Positions 13,224 to 21,051 of a DNA stretch of 22,230 nucleotides are shown one piece after another (positions within the stretch are counted from its first letter, which is position 1; each line of letters begins with the position of its first letter). The notes below the pieces were generated by a model that was not told where the DNA came from, searched no databases, and worked only from the letters and a program-made list of their open reading frames with translations. Position numbers and translations under genes: made by a program. The stretch comes from an uncultured Peptococcaceae bacterium. GTDB taxonomy: Bacteria > Bacillota > Peptococcia > Peptococcales > Peptococcaceae. Location of the stretch: contig CAUDRX010000014.1 of NCBI GenBank assembly GCA_958451915.1, positions 1 to 22,230 on the forward strand, written 5' to 3'.

Positions 13224-13961
13224 ATGAAGATTCATTTATTTACCCAATGCATGGTGGATATGTTCTATCCACAGGTCGGCATCGCTGCTGTTGAAGTGTT
13301 GGAAAGACTGGGCTGCGACATCACTGTCCCTAAAAAACAGGTCTGCTGCGGCCAGCCGCTCATCAACTCCGGCTATGTCAAAGCTTCCAAAGCTTCCATC
13401 AAAAATACCATCGAAGCTTTTGAAGATGCTGAGACCATCGTCAGCCTCTCCGGTTCCTGCGCGTTCGCGATGAAGCATGAATACATGAAGATCCTCGCCG
13501 ACGAACCACAGTGGGCCATCCGCGCACAGCGCGTCGCTGACCGTCTCTATGAATTCACCGATTTCATCGTCAATGTCCTTGGCGTGACCGATGTCGGCGC
13601 GACCCTGAACAAGAAGGTCACGTTCCACAAATCCTGCCACGCCACCCGTCTGCTCGGCGTCAAGGAACCACCACTGATCCTTCTGCAGAACGTGCACGGC
13701 CTGGAATATGTTGAGATGGAAAAAGCAGACCGCTGCTGCGGTTTTGGCGGGACCTTCTCCGTCAAGCAGCCTGACATCTCCGAACAGATCGTCGCTGAAA
13801 AAGCACAGACCGTTATCGATACCGGCGCAGACATCCTCTGCGGCGCTGACCAGGCCTGCCTGATGAACATCGCCGGCCGTCTCGATCGTATGCGCGACAG
13901 AGGCGAGCTGACCCGTGACATCAAGGTCATGCACATCGCTGAGATCCTCAACTGCCGCTAA
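13224..13961 (+). CDS. lutA: Lactate utilization protein A (Fe-S oxidoreductase subunit, two CCG domains)
   Basis: A 245-residue subunit of the cytoplasmic LutABC complex that oxidises L-lactate to pyruvate. It holds two CCG domains: [13 protein letters not shown] with C41-C42 and [14 protein letters not shown] with C171-C172, plus the [12 protein letters not shown] and FHKSCHATR cysteines, a set expected to bind Fe-S or act in electron transfer. The length and order match LutA/YvfV. Start: ATG after AAGGAAGG. First gene of a three-gene operon, 19 bases before lutB. Codon choice is strongly biased toward a few preferred codons, as in lutB and lutC, suggesting high expression. Confidence 0.96.
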   Translation: MKIHLFTQCMVDMFYPQVGIAAVEVLERLGCDITVPKKQVCCGQPLINSGYVKASKASIKNTIEAFEDAETIVSLSGSCAFAMKHEYMKILADEPQWAIRAQRVADRLYEFTDFIVNVLGVTDVGATLNKKVTFHKSCHATRLLGVKEPPLILLQNVHGLEYVEMEKADRCCGFGGTFSVKQPDISEQIVAEKAQTVIDTGADILCGADQACLMNIAGRLDRMRDRGELTRDIKVMHIAEILNCR

Positions 13962-13980
13962 AGAATAGGGGGGAAATACT

Positions 13981-15432
13981 ATGGCAATTCTCTACAAACT
14001 GGACGGCAAAGAGCAAAGCTTCCAGGACCGCGTCAAAGACTGCATCGCAGATGATTTCAAACATAATGCGATCACGACCGCGACAGATGTTTTCTACAGC
14101 AAGCGCGCTGCCCTCGTTGATGAAGTACCAGAATGGGAAGATCTGCGCGAAGAAGCACGCCGCATCCGTAATCACGTTCTCGACAACCTCGACTATTACC
14201 TGGCCCAGTTCGCTGAAAATGCTGAAAAAGCCGGTTCCCACGTGTATTTCGCACAGACCGACAAAGAAGCCGTTGAACAGGTCATCGAGATCTTTGAAAA
14301 CCGTGGCGCTCAGAAAATGGTAAAGAGCAAATCCATGGTTTCCGAAGAGATCGACATCAACCATGCTCTGATCGATCGTGGCATCGAAGTCTTCGAGACC
14401 GACCTTGCTGAGATCATCCTCCAGCTCAACGACTGGAACCCACCAAGCCACATCGTCGTACCTGCACTGCATCTCGACCGCGTGGCCATCCGCGACGTCT
14501 TCCAGCGCTACGGTTACACCGGCGACGAAGACCCAACCCGCGAGACCAAGTTCATCCGCGGCTTCATCCGCGAAAAATTCCTCAACGCCGACGTCGGTAT
14601 GACCGGCTGCAACTTTGGTGTTGCTGAGACCGGTACCTGCACCCTCGTCACCAACGAAGGCAATGGCCGCATGACCACTTCCGTACCAAACACCCAGATC
14701 ATCCTCATGGGTATGGAACGCATCGTGCCAAGCTTCGAAGCCCTCGATGTCATGATGAGCCTGCTCGTCCGCAGCTCCGTCGGCAGCAAGATCACCTCTT
14801 ACTTCTCCATGACCACCGGCCCTCGCAAAGCCGATGAAGTCGACGGTCCTGAAGAACAGCACATCATCATCATCGACAACGGCCGTTCCAAGATCCTGGC
14901 CAGCGAATTCCGCGACATGCTCCGCTGCATCCGCTGCGGTGCCTGCCTCAACATCTGCCCGGTCTATCGCCACATCACCGGCCATGGCTACGGCTCCATC
15001 TATCCAGGTCCAATGGGTGTTGTCCTCACCCCGCTGCTCGTTGGCTACGACAAAGCCGGCTCCCTGCCATGGGCGTCCACCCTCTGCGGCGCCTGCAGCG
15101 ACCACTGCCCGGTCAAGATCCCGCTGCATGAACTCATCCTGCGCCACCGCCAGATCCTCGTCGAAGAAGAAGGCTACGGCAAAGGGATGCAGGACTTTAT
15201 CTTCACCGCGGCCGGCAGCGTACTCGCGCACGAAAAGATCTTCGATCTCGGTACCAAGGTCGGTGCCCGCATGATGCCATTCCTCTCCAAGGACCGCAAG
15301 TCCCTCAAGGAAAACGTCAAGATCCCAGTGCTCAAGAACTGGACCCAGTCTCGCGATATGGACATGCTGTCCAAGGAAAAATTCCGCGATTGGTTCAAAA
15401 AACACGAAGCAGAAAAGAAAGGCGGGAAATAA
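13981..15432 (+). CDS. lutB: Lactate utilization protein B (ferredoxin-type Fe-S subunit with LUD domain)
   Basis: A 483-residue iron-sulfur flavin-free subunit of the LutABC lactate oxidation complex. Residues ~70-300 form the LUD domain (GMTGCNFGVAETGTCTLVTN, GNGRMTTSVPNTQIIL, GMERIVPSFEAL). Two 4Fe-4S clusters follow: CIRCGACLNICPVY near residue 315 and LCGACSDHCPVKIPLHE near 369, then a helical C-terminus ending in a basic KKHEAEKKGGK tail. All eight cluster cysteines are present. An AGGGGGGAA ribosome site precedes the ATG. LutC begins three bases after the stop. Full family length and order. Confidence 0.97.
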   Translation: MAILYKLDGKEQSFQDRVKDCIADDFKHNAITTATDVFYSKRAALVDEVPEWEDLREEARRIRNHVLDNLDYYLAQFAENAEKAGSHVYFAQTDKEAVEQVIEIFENRGAQKMVKSKSMVSEEIDINHALIDRGIEVFETDLAEIILQLNDWNPPSHIVVPALHLDRVAIRDVFQRYGYTGDEDPTRETKFIRGFIREKFLNADVGMTGCNFGVAETGTCTLVTNEGNGRMTTSVPNTQIILMGMERIVPSFEALDVMMSLLVRSSVGSKITSYFSMTTGPRKADEVDGPEEQHIIIIDNGRSKILASEFRDMLRCIRCGACLNICPVYRHITGHGYGSIYPGPMGVVLTPLLVGYDKAGSLPWASTLCGACSDHCPVKIPLHELILRHRQILVEEEGYGKGMQDFIFTAAGSVLAHEKIFDLGTKVGARMMPFLSKDRKSLKENVKIPVLKNWTQSRDMDMLSKEKFRDWFKKHEAEKKGGK

Positions 15433-15435
15433 TCC

Positions 15436-16158
15436 ATGTTAAACGAACAGCATAAGCACGCATTTTTGCACAATGTTTCTCTCGCCCTCGGCCGTGACGA
15501 AGTGCCAGCATCCGTAGAACCATACGATTTCACCAAGGGCATCCAGCACCATGTCATGAGTGAGGTGCAGACCCCGGAAGAGATCATCGAACGTTTCAAG
15601 ATCGAATGCGATAAGCTCTCTATCCCTTACAATGAATGTGCGCCAAAAGACGTCAAGAAAGTCATCATCGACGTCATCAAAAACTACGGCGGCGGCAAAG
15701 TCGTCGTACCAATGGTGCCACAGATGGACGAATATGGTCTCAACAAGGCTTTCGAAGAAGCTGAAGGCAAAGACGGCGTCACCTTCGTGAAATGGGATGC
15801 TTCCAAGGGCCGCGAGTTCAACATCAACAACGCCCAGGATGCCAACATCGGTATCACCTTCCCACTGATGGGCATCGCTGAGACCGCGACCCTCGTGCAG
15901 CCAATGACCTCAGGCTCCGGCCGCAGCGTTGGCCTCCTGCCGATCACCCACATTGCCGTGATCAAACGCAGCACCATCAAACGCCGCATGGGCGAAACCA
16001 TGCCCGAACTGCGCAAGATGTACCAGAAGGACCCAGCCGGCTTCCCAAGTGCCATCGTGCACATCTCCGGCCCATCCTCCACCTCCGACATCGAACTCGT
16101 TCGTGTCGTCGGCGTCCACGGCCCAGTCAACATCACCTACATCATCGTTAATGACTGA
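15436..16158 (+). CDS. lutC: Lactate utilization protein C (LUD domain)
   Basis: A 240-residue LUD-domain protein, third part of the LutABC complex. Seen: an N-terminal helical segment, then a Rossmann-like core with GGGKVVVPMVPQMDEYG, the conserved NAQDANIGITFPLMGIAETA strand-turn and SGRSVGLLPITHIAVIKRS, ending in HISGPSSTSDIELVRVVGVH and GPVNITYIIVND, the typical LutC/YkgG end. The SGPS-x-T-x-DIE motif is conserved in the family. It starts four bases after the lutB stop with GGCGGG as ribosome site, so it is coupled. A strong terminator ends the operon. No lactate permease lies next to it in this window. Confidence 0.97.
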   Translation: MLNEQHKHAFLHNVSLALGRDEVPASVEPYDFTKGIQHHVMSEVQTPEEIIERFKIECDKLSIPYNECAPKDVKKVIIDVIKNYGGGKVVVPMVPQMDEYGLNKAFEEAEGKDGVTFVKWDASKGREFNINNAQDANIGITFPLMGIAETATLVQPMTSGSGRSVGLLPITHIAVIKRSTIKRRMGETMPELRKMYQKDPAGFPSAIVHISGPSSTSDIELVRVVGVHGPVNITYIIVND

Positions 16159-16178
16159 TCGGCCTGATCACAACAGCA

Positions 16179-16209
16179 AACGCCCTGCCGTCTGGCAGGG
16201 CGTTTTTTT
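16179..16209 (+). terminator. Intrinsic terminator of lutABC
   Basis: AACGCCCTGCC (16179-16189) and GGCAGGGCGTT (16194-16204) form an 11-bp stem with a GTCT loop followed by T7. Confidence 0.95.
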
Positions 16210-16221
16210 CGGTCACGCGCC

Positions 16222-16264
16222 AATAAAAAGAGGCCCAAAACGCACAATGGCGTTTGGGGCCTCT
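16222..16264 (-). terminator. Intrinsic terminator of the MATE gene
   Basis: On the - strand AGAGGCCCCAAACGC pairs with GCGTTTTGGGCCTCT (15 positions, one mismatch), followed by TTTTATT. It lies seven bases past the MATE stop codon. Confidence 0.92.
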
Positions 16265-16270
16265 ATTGTC

Positions 16271-17593
16271 TTACAGCGTTTGATCCAGCTTCACACGGCG
16301 CACGATCGCCAGCGCCAGGATGGCGACAAGGCATTCCGACACCGGCATCGCCAGAAAGACCCCCGGCAGACCGAAAAAGAGCGGCAGCACGAAGAGCATG
16401 GTCGTGCTCAGAATGAGACTGCGCGCCACCGACACCGTCATCGCCAGGCGTTCACGCATGACCGACTGCAGGTAGTAGGTCACCAGCACGTTCACGCCCA
16501 AAAAGAGGAAAAAGATGAAATAGCAGCGGAAGACCAGCGGCGCCGCCGCCAGTACCTCCGGCGTGGCCGCAATGAAAAAGCGCGTGATCGCCACCGGGAA
16601 GAGCTCCCCGATGAGCATGAAGACCACACCCATCGCCGCCACCGAAACGATCGCCATGCGCCAGACCGCACGCACACGGTCCAGCTTGCGGGCCCCGTAG
16701 TTCGTCGAGACCAGCGGCTGAGAAGCCTGCCCCACGCCGCAGAAAAGCGCCTGGAAGAGCAGCGAAGTCGTGCCAACCACCCCATAGACCGCCAGATGGT
16801 CCACACCACCGTAGCGCATGATCTGGTTGTTGATGATGATCGCGATGAAGACATTGCCCAGGTCCAGCACCCCTGCGCCAAAGCCCACCGTGATGATGCG
16901 GCGCATGTCCCCAAAAAGGTTCGTCGGCCAGACCAGGCGCAGGTGGCAGCGCCCCTTGCGCAGGAAGTGGGTCACCATGATCACCGCCTGCAGAGACGCG
17001 CCCGTCACCGTTGCGATCGCCGCCCCGCTCATGCCCATATCCAGTGGAAAACAGAGCAGCCAGTCGCCAAAGCAGTTCCAGAGACCACCAGTGATCACGC
17101 CCAGCGTCGCCAGCCCCGGCGCGCCGTCGTTGCGCAGATAAGCGCCCATAAAGATCGGCAGCACATAGGCCGGAATGAACCACACCAGCCACTTGCCATA
17201 ATCCAGCACATAGGCCATGTTCTCCTCATCCGCACCAAAGAAGGTAAAGACCTGCTCGTGGAAAAAGAGGAAGATCACCCAGCCCACCGCGATGATCCCG
17301 CCGATCAGAACAAGTGCCGCCGTGAAATAGGCGTTGCCGCGGTCCTCCAGCCCCTCGCCCTTGGCATTGGCCATGAGCACCGCCCCGCCGATGCCGCAGA
17401 GGATCCCCAAAAAGACCATCACACTGAAAAACGGGTTCAGCACCGCGATCGCCGCCGTACCCATCGGCCCCACCGCCTGGCCTACCGCCAGCGTATCGAC
17501 AAAACTGTAGATCGATGTCACCATCGCACTGCCCAGCGAGAGCATCAGATATTTGCGGTAAAGCTTGCGGATATCCGCGTTCAAAAAATCCAT
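16271..17593 (-). CDS. MATE-family multidrug/metabolite exporter
   Basis: A 440-residue exporter of the inner membrane with about twelve hydrophobic helices in two repeats. Family marks: the N-terminal SLGSAMVTSIYSFVDTLAVG with the MATE-type FVD residue pair, AAIAVLNPFFSVMVFLGI, GAYLRNDGAPGLATLGVI, and in repeat 2 LGNVFIAIIINNQIMRYGG and GVGQASQPLVSTNYGA. NorM/DinF-like proteins exchange cations for drugs or metabolites. Start: ATG preceded by GAGGAGGG at nine bases; a longer in-frame reading to 17740 runs into the promoter and lacks MATE similarity, so it is rejected. Terminators flank the gene, so it is monocistronic. Substrate unknown. Confidence 0.94.
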   Translation of the reverse strand: MDFLNADIRKLYRKYLMLSLGSAMVTSIYSFVDTLAVGQAVGPMGTAAIAVLNPFFSVMVFLGILCGIGGAVLMANAKGEGLEDRGNAYFTAALVLIGGIIAVGWVIFLFFHEQVFTFFGADEENMAYVLDYGKWLVWFIPAYVLPIFMGAYLRNDGAPGLATLGVITGGLWNCFGDWLLCFPLDMGMSGAAIATVTGASLQAVIMVTHFLRKGRCHLRLVWPTNLFGDMRRIITVGFGAGVLDLGNVFIAIIINNQIMRYGGVDHLAVYGVVGTTSLLFQALFCGVGQASQPLVSTNYGARKLDRVRAVWRMAIVSVAAMGVVFMLIGELFPVAITRFFIAATPEVLAAAPLVFRCYFIFFLFLGVNVLVTYYLQSVMRERLAMTVSVARSLILSTTMLFVLPLFFGLPGVFLAMPVSECLVAILALAIVRRVKLDQTL

Positions 17594-17623
17594 GTACACC
17601 CTCCTCAGGAGAAAAAAGTCCAG

Positions 17624-17646
17624 AAAAAAAGCACCGTTCGCCGGTG
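17624..17646 (-). terminator. Terminator-like hairpin at the 5' end of the MATE transcript
   Basis: CACCG and CGGTG arms with a five-base GCGAA loop, followed by C and seven T on the - strand. It starts within a few bases of the predicted transcription start and precedes the ribosome site, so it may act as an attenuator. Confidence 0.6.
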
Positions 17647-17654
17647 ATGGCTCC

Positions 17655-17683
17655 AGTGTAGCACAGCGCTCCGCCAATGTCAA
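17655..17683 (-). promoter_or_regulatory. Promoter of the MATE gene
   Basis: Perfect TTGACA (17683-17678), 17-base spacer, TACACT (17660-17655) on the - strand, the best consensus promoter in the window. Confidence 0.8.
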
Positions 17684-17790
17684 AGCCGCCCGCCCAACGA
17701 CCGGCAGGCAGCGAAAAAGGCGCGGACCCCGCCGCGCCATTGAAGATTTTTGCCACTTTTACCACTTTTCGTCAGTGGCCACGGACGCAG

Positions 17791-17826
17791 AAAACCCCGG
17801 CCCTTCCGCAGAGGAAAAGCCGGGGT
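17791..17826 (-). terminator. Intrinsic terminator after CuAO-N paralogue 1
   Basis: On the - strand ACCCCGGC and GCCGGGGT arms enclose a TTCC/GGAA inner stem and are followed by TTTTC. It lies 15 bases past the stop codon. Confidence 0.85.
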
Positions 17827-17840
17827 GTTTGTGTGCTTTG

Positions 17841-18818
17841 TTATTGCTGAGAGGTCCAGCTTGCGATCGGGGTCATGTATTCCAGAGCGATCGGGATCTG
17901 TTCCTCGCCGGCAACGGCAGTGATCTTATCGTTGATCATCTGCAGATCATATTTGCTGACATCGAAACCGACATCATAGACACGGGTCATGGCCTCAGAG
18001 TACGGATCATCTTTCAACTGTTCCACATAGAGGTAAGTCGGATGTTCGGCAGGTGCCCAGGCGCCAGCGCCCAAAGCCTCTGTGTAATAGACAATGTTGT
18101 CAGCATACACGCAATACGGTGCGCCGCCATAGATGTCCGTGAGATAGATCAGCTGGTCGTCGTCCAACCGGAAGAGCGGCAGTTTACCGCTGAAATCGCC
18201 ATCATAGTTGACGGTCATATAGGTCACCCCATCAAACGTGCGAGGCCCCAGAACACTAGAGATGGCCGCTGTCTGCTGGCCGCGTTCCGTCAGTTGATAG
18301 CGTTCCGGCAGAGTCAGCCTGTGCACGCCATCCCCATCGATCTGTACCACATCATCACCAAGGACCATGAAATCCAGATCCGTATCGCCAATGATAAAGA
18401 CACTGCGCGTTTCCCCATCCCAGTAGACGTTGCCGTAGATCTCGCTGAAATCGCGGGCTGGCAGATAGGTGCGGCCATCTTTGATGACTGGCGCGGTCTC
18501 AAAGGTACCCGCCTGGCCATTGGCCGTGTAAGCGGTCTCGCCGACCGTCATCGTCACATCGACTGCGCCGCCCTCTCCAGTCACATGGATGGTGCCATCG
18601 GACCATTCGGTCTCATAGCCCATCGCAAAGCCGACAATGCGCAGCGGCACCATCGTGCGGCCGTCATCGTTGATATACGCCTGACCGTCTGCCGCGCTGC
18701 TGCCGATATAAGCGCCGCGCACATAAAGGTTCACATCCGTACTGTCCGCCAGTGCAGTCCCCGGTGCAGCCAGGAGCGCCGCACAGGCCAATCCTGCCAA
18801 TAATCGTTTTTTCATCAT
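17841..18818 (-). CDS. Secreted CuAO-N-domain protein with beta-rich C-terminus, paralogue 1
   Basis: A 325-residue exported protein. The Sec signal peptide MMKKRLLAGLACAALLAAP ends near ALADS. Residues ~30-150 are a copper amine oxidase N-terminal type domain (TMVPLRIVGFAMGYETEWSD, HVTGEGGAVDVTMTVGETAY, GRTYLPARDFSEIYGNVYW); this domain is a surface or substrate-binding module in Bacillota and does not imply amine oxidase activity. The rest looks like beta-propeller or DUF5050-like strands (TYMTVNYDGDFSGKLPLFRL). Start: ATG nine bases after AAAGGA; the neighbouring ATG three bases on is an alternative, and the long upstream extension lacks a signal. Nearly identical in its N-terminal half to the broken paralogue at 19567-20482. 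Function unknown. Confidence 0.85.
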   Translation of the reverse strand: MMKKRLLAGLACAALLAAPGTALADSTDVNLYVRGAYIGSSAADGQAYINDDGRTMVPLRIVGFAMGYETEWSDGTIHVTGEGGAVDVTMTVGETAYTANGQAGTFETAPVIKDGRTYLPARDFSEIYGNVYWDGETRSVFIIGDTDLDFMVLGDDVVQIDGDGVHRLTLPERYQLTERGQQTAAISSVLGPRTFDGVTYMTVNYDGDFSGKLPLFRLDDDQLIYLTDIYGGAPYCVYADNIVYYTEALGAGAWAPAEHPTYLYVEQLKDDPYSEAMTRVYDVGFDVSKYDLQMINDKITAVAGEEQIPIALEYMTPIASWTSQQ

Positions 18819-18948
18819 GATCACCTTTCCTTTGCAAGACATGTTCAACTTGTTCTTTCTGGGAATAGGATAACACGTTTCACACAGCCGTGTATTAAAG
18901 ACCGATGAACCTTTTCTTAATGATCCATTAAACCGCACCAGCGCCGGA

Positions 18949-18993
18949 CAGACAGGCTGCGAGTGCCGGCCCACAGCAGCCAGCGCCTGTCTG
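18949..18993. repeat. GC-rich inverted repeat in the gap between hicB and paralogue 1
   Basis: CAGACAGGC (18949-18957) and GCCTGTCTG (18985-18993) form a 9-bp stem; TGCGAG(T/C)GCC occurs after both arms as a short direct repeat. There is no T run on either side. The gap 18819-19101 otherwise shows no gene and no HicA-like reading frame. Confidence 0.5.
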
Positions 18994-19101
18994 CGAGCGC
19001 CTTTGCGGTCCCTTCCTTCATCTATCATACCACATTTCAGTGCATATTTCAGAATCTTTCTTCAAATAAACAGGATCCTGTCACTATCTCTGACACTGCG
19101 G

Positions 19102-19476
19102 TCATTCTTTGTCCGATTCCCAGGCAGGCTGATAGGGTTTTTCGAGAAATTCCTTCACCGCCCGCTCCACCAGCGAATTGATCGTCTCCCAGGGATGCTC
19201 AAAGGCCATCATCGCCAGCTCACGGTGGCAGCTGGGATGGATGCGCACATTGAAACAGCCCCGATACTCGCGGTCCGGCCGCCGCCCCTCCCGGGCGCAG
19301 CGCGCCAGGTAATCATCCACCGCCTGCTGAAAAGCCGCCTCCACCGTCTCGATGTTCCTGCTCTCGAAGGTAACATGCTCTGCCAGCCCCTCCACACGGC
19401 CGCGCAGCACCATCTCCACCGCGTCATAGGTCACACGCGCGCGGTAATGCTTGTACGTCAGGATATCCCTTTCCAT
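19102..19476 (-). CDS. Solitary HicB-family antitoxin-like protein
   Basis: A 124-residue protein of the HicB type: an N-terminal partial RNase H-like fold (YKHYRARVTYDAVEMVLRGR, then VEGLAEHVTFESRNIETVEA and AFQQAVDDYLARC) and a C-terminal ribbon-helix-helix segment (GCFNVRIHPSCHRELAMMAF, then NSLVERAVKEFL) for DNA binding. HicB normally neutralises and co-represses the small HicA mRNA interferase. No HicA-like frame is seen on either side: 90 bases separate it from the gene upstream and 283 bases without a gene lie downstream. Start: ATG nine bases after AAAGGAG. It sits between the two secreted paralogues and may act as a stand-alone regulator, inference only. Confidence 0.88.
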   Translation of the reverse strand: MERDILTYKHYRARVTYDAVEMVLRGRVEGLAEHVTFESRNIETVEAAFQQAVDDYLARCAREGRRPDREYRGCFNVRIHPSCHRELAMMAFEHPWETINSLVERAVKEFLEKPYQPAWESDKE

Positions 19477-19525
19477 CTCATCCCTCTCCTTTCACCATCT
19501 GCCATCATCCTTGCTGCCCCATACG

Positions 19526-19557
19526 GCCAAAGCGCGGCAGGAATACCGCGCTTTGGC
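19526..19557. terminator. Stem-loop after CuAO-N paralogue 2
   Basis: GCCAAAGCGCGG (19526-19537) pairs perfectly with CCGCGCTTTGGC (19546-19557), eight-base loop, nine bases past the paralogue stop. It lacks a T run, so termination may be weak or factor-dependent and readthrough into hicB is possible. Confidence 0.6.
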
Positions 19558-19566
19558 ATGATAAAG

Positions 19567-20482
19567 TCAGTTCAGTTCGATCACATGCACCGTGCCCTCC
19601 GCATCGACAGCCGTGAGCTGGCCGTCCTGCATCTGGAGATCGCAGGCATTGACGGCAAAGTCCAACGTGCAGGACGCCGTTTCGCCCGTGGTCACATCGG
19701 TCACCAGGAGCACTTCCGGCACAATGTCACCGGTCCATGGCCCAGCGCTGGTGCCCATGGTATGGTAGACGGTATCGCCATCGACAGTGAAGCTCGAGGT
19801 GCCGTTCACAGTGGCGAGACGGGTCATGCTGTCGCCGTCGTCACGGAAAAGGCTGCACTGGCCGCTGGCGTTGTTGTCGTAGTTGACAACGATGTAGTTC
19901 ATGTCAGCGATCGTGCGCTGGTTCACAACAGCGTCGCTCTTGCCGAAGCTGGACACTTCATAGTCTTCCGGCATAGCAACAGGCTGGATGCCGTTTGCAT
20001 CGCTGCGCAGGAGACTATTGCCGAGGACGCGGTAGGCGGTCGCGTCATCCTGGGTGATCCAGACAGAGCGGCTCTCGCCTTCCCAGTAGATGTTGCCGTA
20101 GATCTCGCTGAAATCACGGGCCGGCAGATAGGTGCGGCCGGTTCTGTATGACCGGCGCCGTCTCGAAGCTGCCTGCCTGGTCATTCGCCGTGTAGGCGGT
20201 CTCGCCGATGGTCATCGTCACATCGACCGCACCGCCCTCACCGGTCACATGCACCGTGCCCGCAGACCACTCAGTGTCGTAGCCCATCGCGTCACCGACG
20301 ACGCGCAGCGGCACCATCGTGCGGCAAGCATCGTTGATATAGACCTGGCCCGTCCCTTCATCCGTCACGACATACTCGTCGCCGACAAAGAGGCTCACAT
20401 CCGTCGCATCCGCCAGCGCCGCCCCAGGCGCAGCGAGCAAGGCCGCACAGGCCAGCGCAGATAAGAATCGTTTGTTTTTCAT
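19567..20482 (-). pseudogene. CuAO-N-domain secreted protein, paralogue 2, broken by a one-base frameshift
   Basis: Two overlapping reading frames together give one protein like paralogue 1. The first (ATG at 20482, AAAGGAG upstream) carries the signal peptide MKNKRFLSALACAALLAAP and domain segments TMVPLRVVGDAMGYDTEW and HVTGEGGAVDVTMTIGETAY, reads SFETAPVIQN and then ends early at 20114. The second frame continues GRTYLPARDFSEIYGNIYWE to the stop at 19567. An extra C (G on the + strand) at 20140-20141, in AACCGGCCGC, explains the shift: AACGGCCGC would read NGR, matching DGR in paralogue 1. The C-terminal half differs more from paralogue 1 than the N-terminal half. Either a recent mutation, phase variation, or a sequencing error; promoter and ribosome site look intact. 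Confidence 0.85.
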
Positions 20483-20573
20483 CGCAGATCTCTCCTTTGC
20501 TTTTTTCATTACAGTGTATCACAAAAACACGCCGATCCCGAAAAGTTGTCACCAACGACCGACTTAGCGGCAC

Positions 20574-20584
20574 GAACAACGTTC
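20574..20584. promoter_or_regulatory. Operator-like near-palindrome GAACAACGTTC
   Basis: Same 11 bases as the core of the site at the tetR promoter (7417-7427). It lies about 13 bases after the -10 box of the paralogue 2 promoter, thus near the transcription start. Confidence 0.5.
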
Positions 20585-20596
20585 CCTTTTGGCTCC

Positions 20597-20625
20597 ATCA
20601 TAGCACGTCTCTTTCTTGATTGCAA
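20597..20625 (-). promoter_or_regulatory. Promoter of CuAO-N paralogue 2
   Basis: On the - strand TTGCAA (20625-20620), 17-base spacer, TGC-TATGAT with the -10 at 20602-20597, an extended -10 form. The leader is about 108 bases. The gap 20483-20729 is AT-rich and has no gene. Confidence 0.7.
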
Positions 20626-20729
20626 TATTTCCGTCAATCGTTTTTTTTTTGCATAGTTTTATCGCATCCATTGCGACCATGCACCGTCATCCTGCCAAAG
20701 CAGCATTTTTTGATCGCCACACCCTGGCA

Positions 20730-20987
20730 TTACGTACGATGTTCATGACAATCCTCATTATCCTTGCAGGCTCCCTGATGATCTTCACTTGAGCCATCAA
20801 GCCCCTTTTCTTCTGCAAGGAGCTGGTTCAATTTTTCCTCTATCGCATCCATGCGCTTATCAATGTGTTCCGTTTGTTCTCTGAAACGACCTGGCAAGCT
20901 GAAAACGATACAGATCAATACGATCTCTAAGACCACTGCCACGATGCCAAAGAAAAATGACAGGCCCGATCCACTGAGCGTGACCAT
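20730..20987 (-). CDS. Small single-helix membrane protein with coiled coil
   Basis: An 85-residue protein with GGAGG seven bases before the ATG. Residues ~8-32 (GLSFFFGIVAVVLEIVLICI) form one membrane helix, followed by FSLPGRFREQTEHI and a heptad-like stretch DKRMDAIEEKLNQLLAEE, probably a short coiled coil; the tail is acidic with three cysteines/histidines (ACKDNEDCHEHRT). No family recognised. It lies 64 bases after the beta-propeller-like gene on the same strand and may be cotranscribed with it. Confidence 0.75.
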   Translation of the reverse strand: MVTLSGSGLSFFFGIVAVVLEIVLICIVFSLPGRFREQTEHIDKRMDAIEEKLNQLLAEEKGLDGSSEDHQGACKDNEDCHEHRT

Positions 20988-21051
20988 AACATTCCCTCCT
21001 TCTGATTTTTTCAGTGATACTTCAAGCTAACATGCACCATTGCCGAAACAC

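Noticed and set aside
13948..15405. 485-codon - strand frame opposite lutB
   Set aside because: Antisense to a secure gene with full Fe-S motifs; no start signal or domain.
16049..17647. 532-codon + strand frame opposite the MATE gene
   Set aside because: Histidine/arginine-rich low-complexity translation antisense to a clear transporter and overlapping lutC; shadow frame.
17594..17740. N-terminal extension of the MATE protein
   Set aside because: Covers the promoter and leader hairpin; MATE similarity begins at the ATG with GAGGAGGG.
18819..19028. N-terminal extension of CuAO-N paralogue 1
   Set aside because: Would bury the signal peptide; the ATG with AAAGGA directly precedes it.
18819..19101. 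Possible HicA gene downstream of hicB
   Set aside because: No frame with HicA-like GxxH or dsRBD pattern or ribosome site; region is GC-rich repeats and AT-rich leader.
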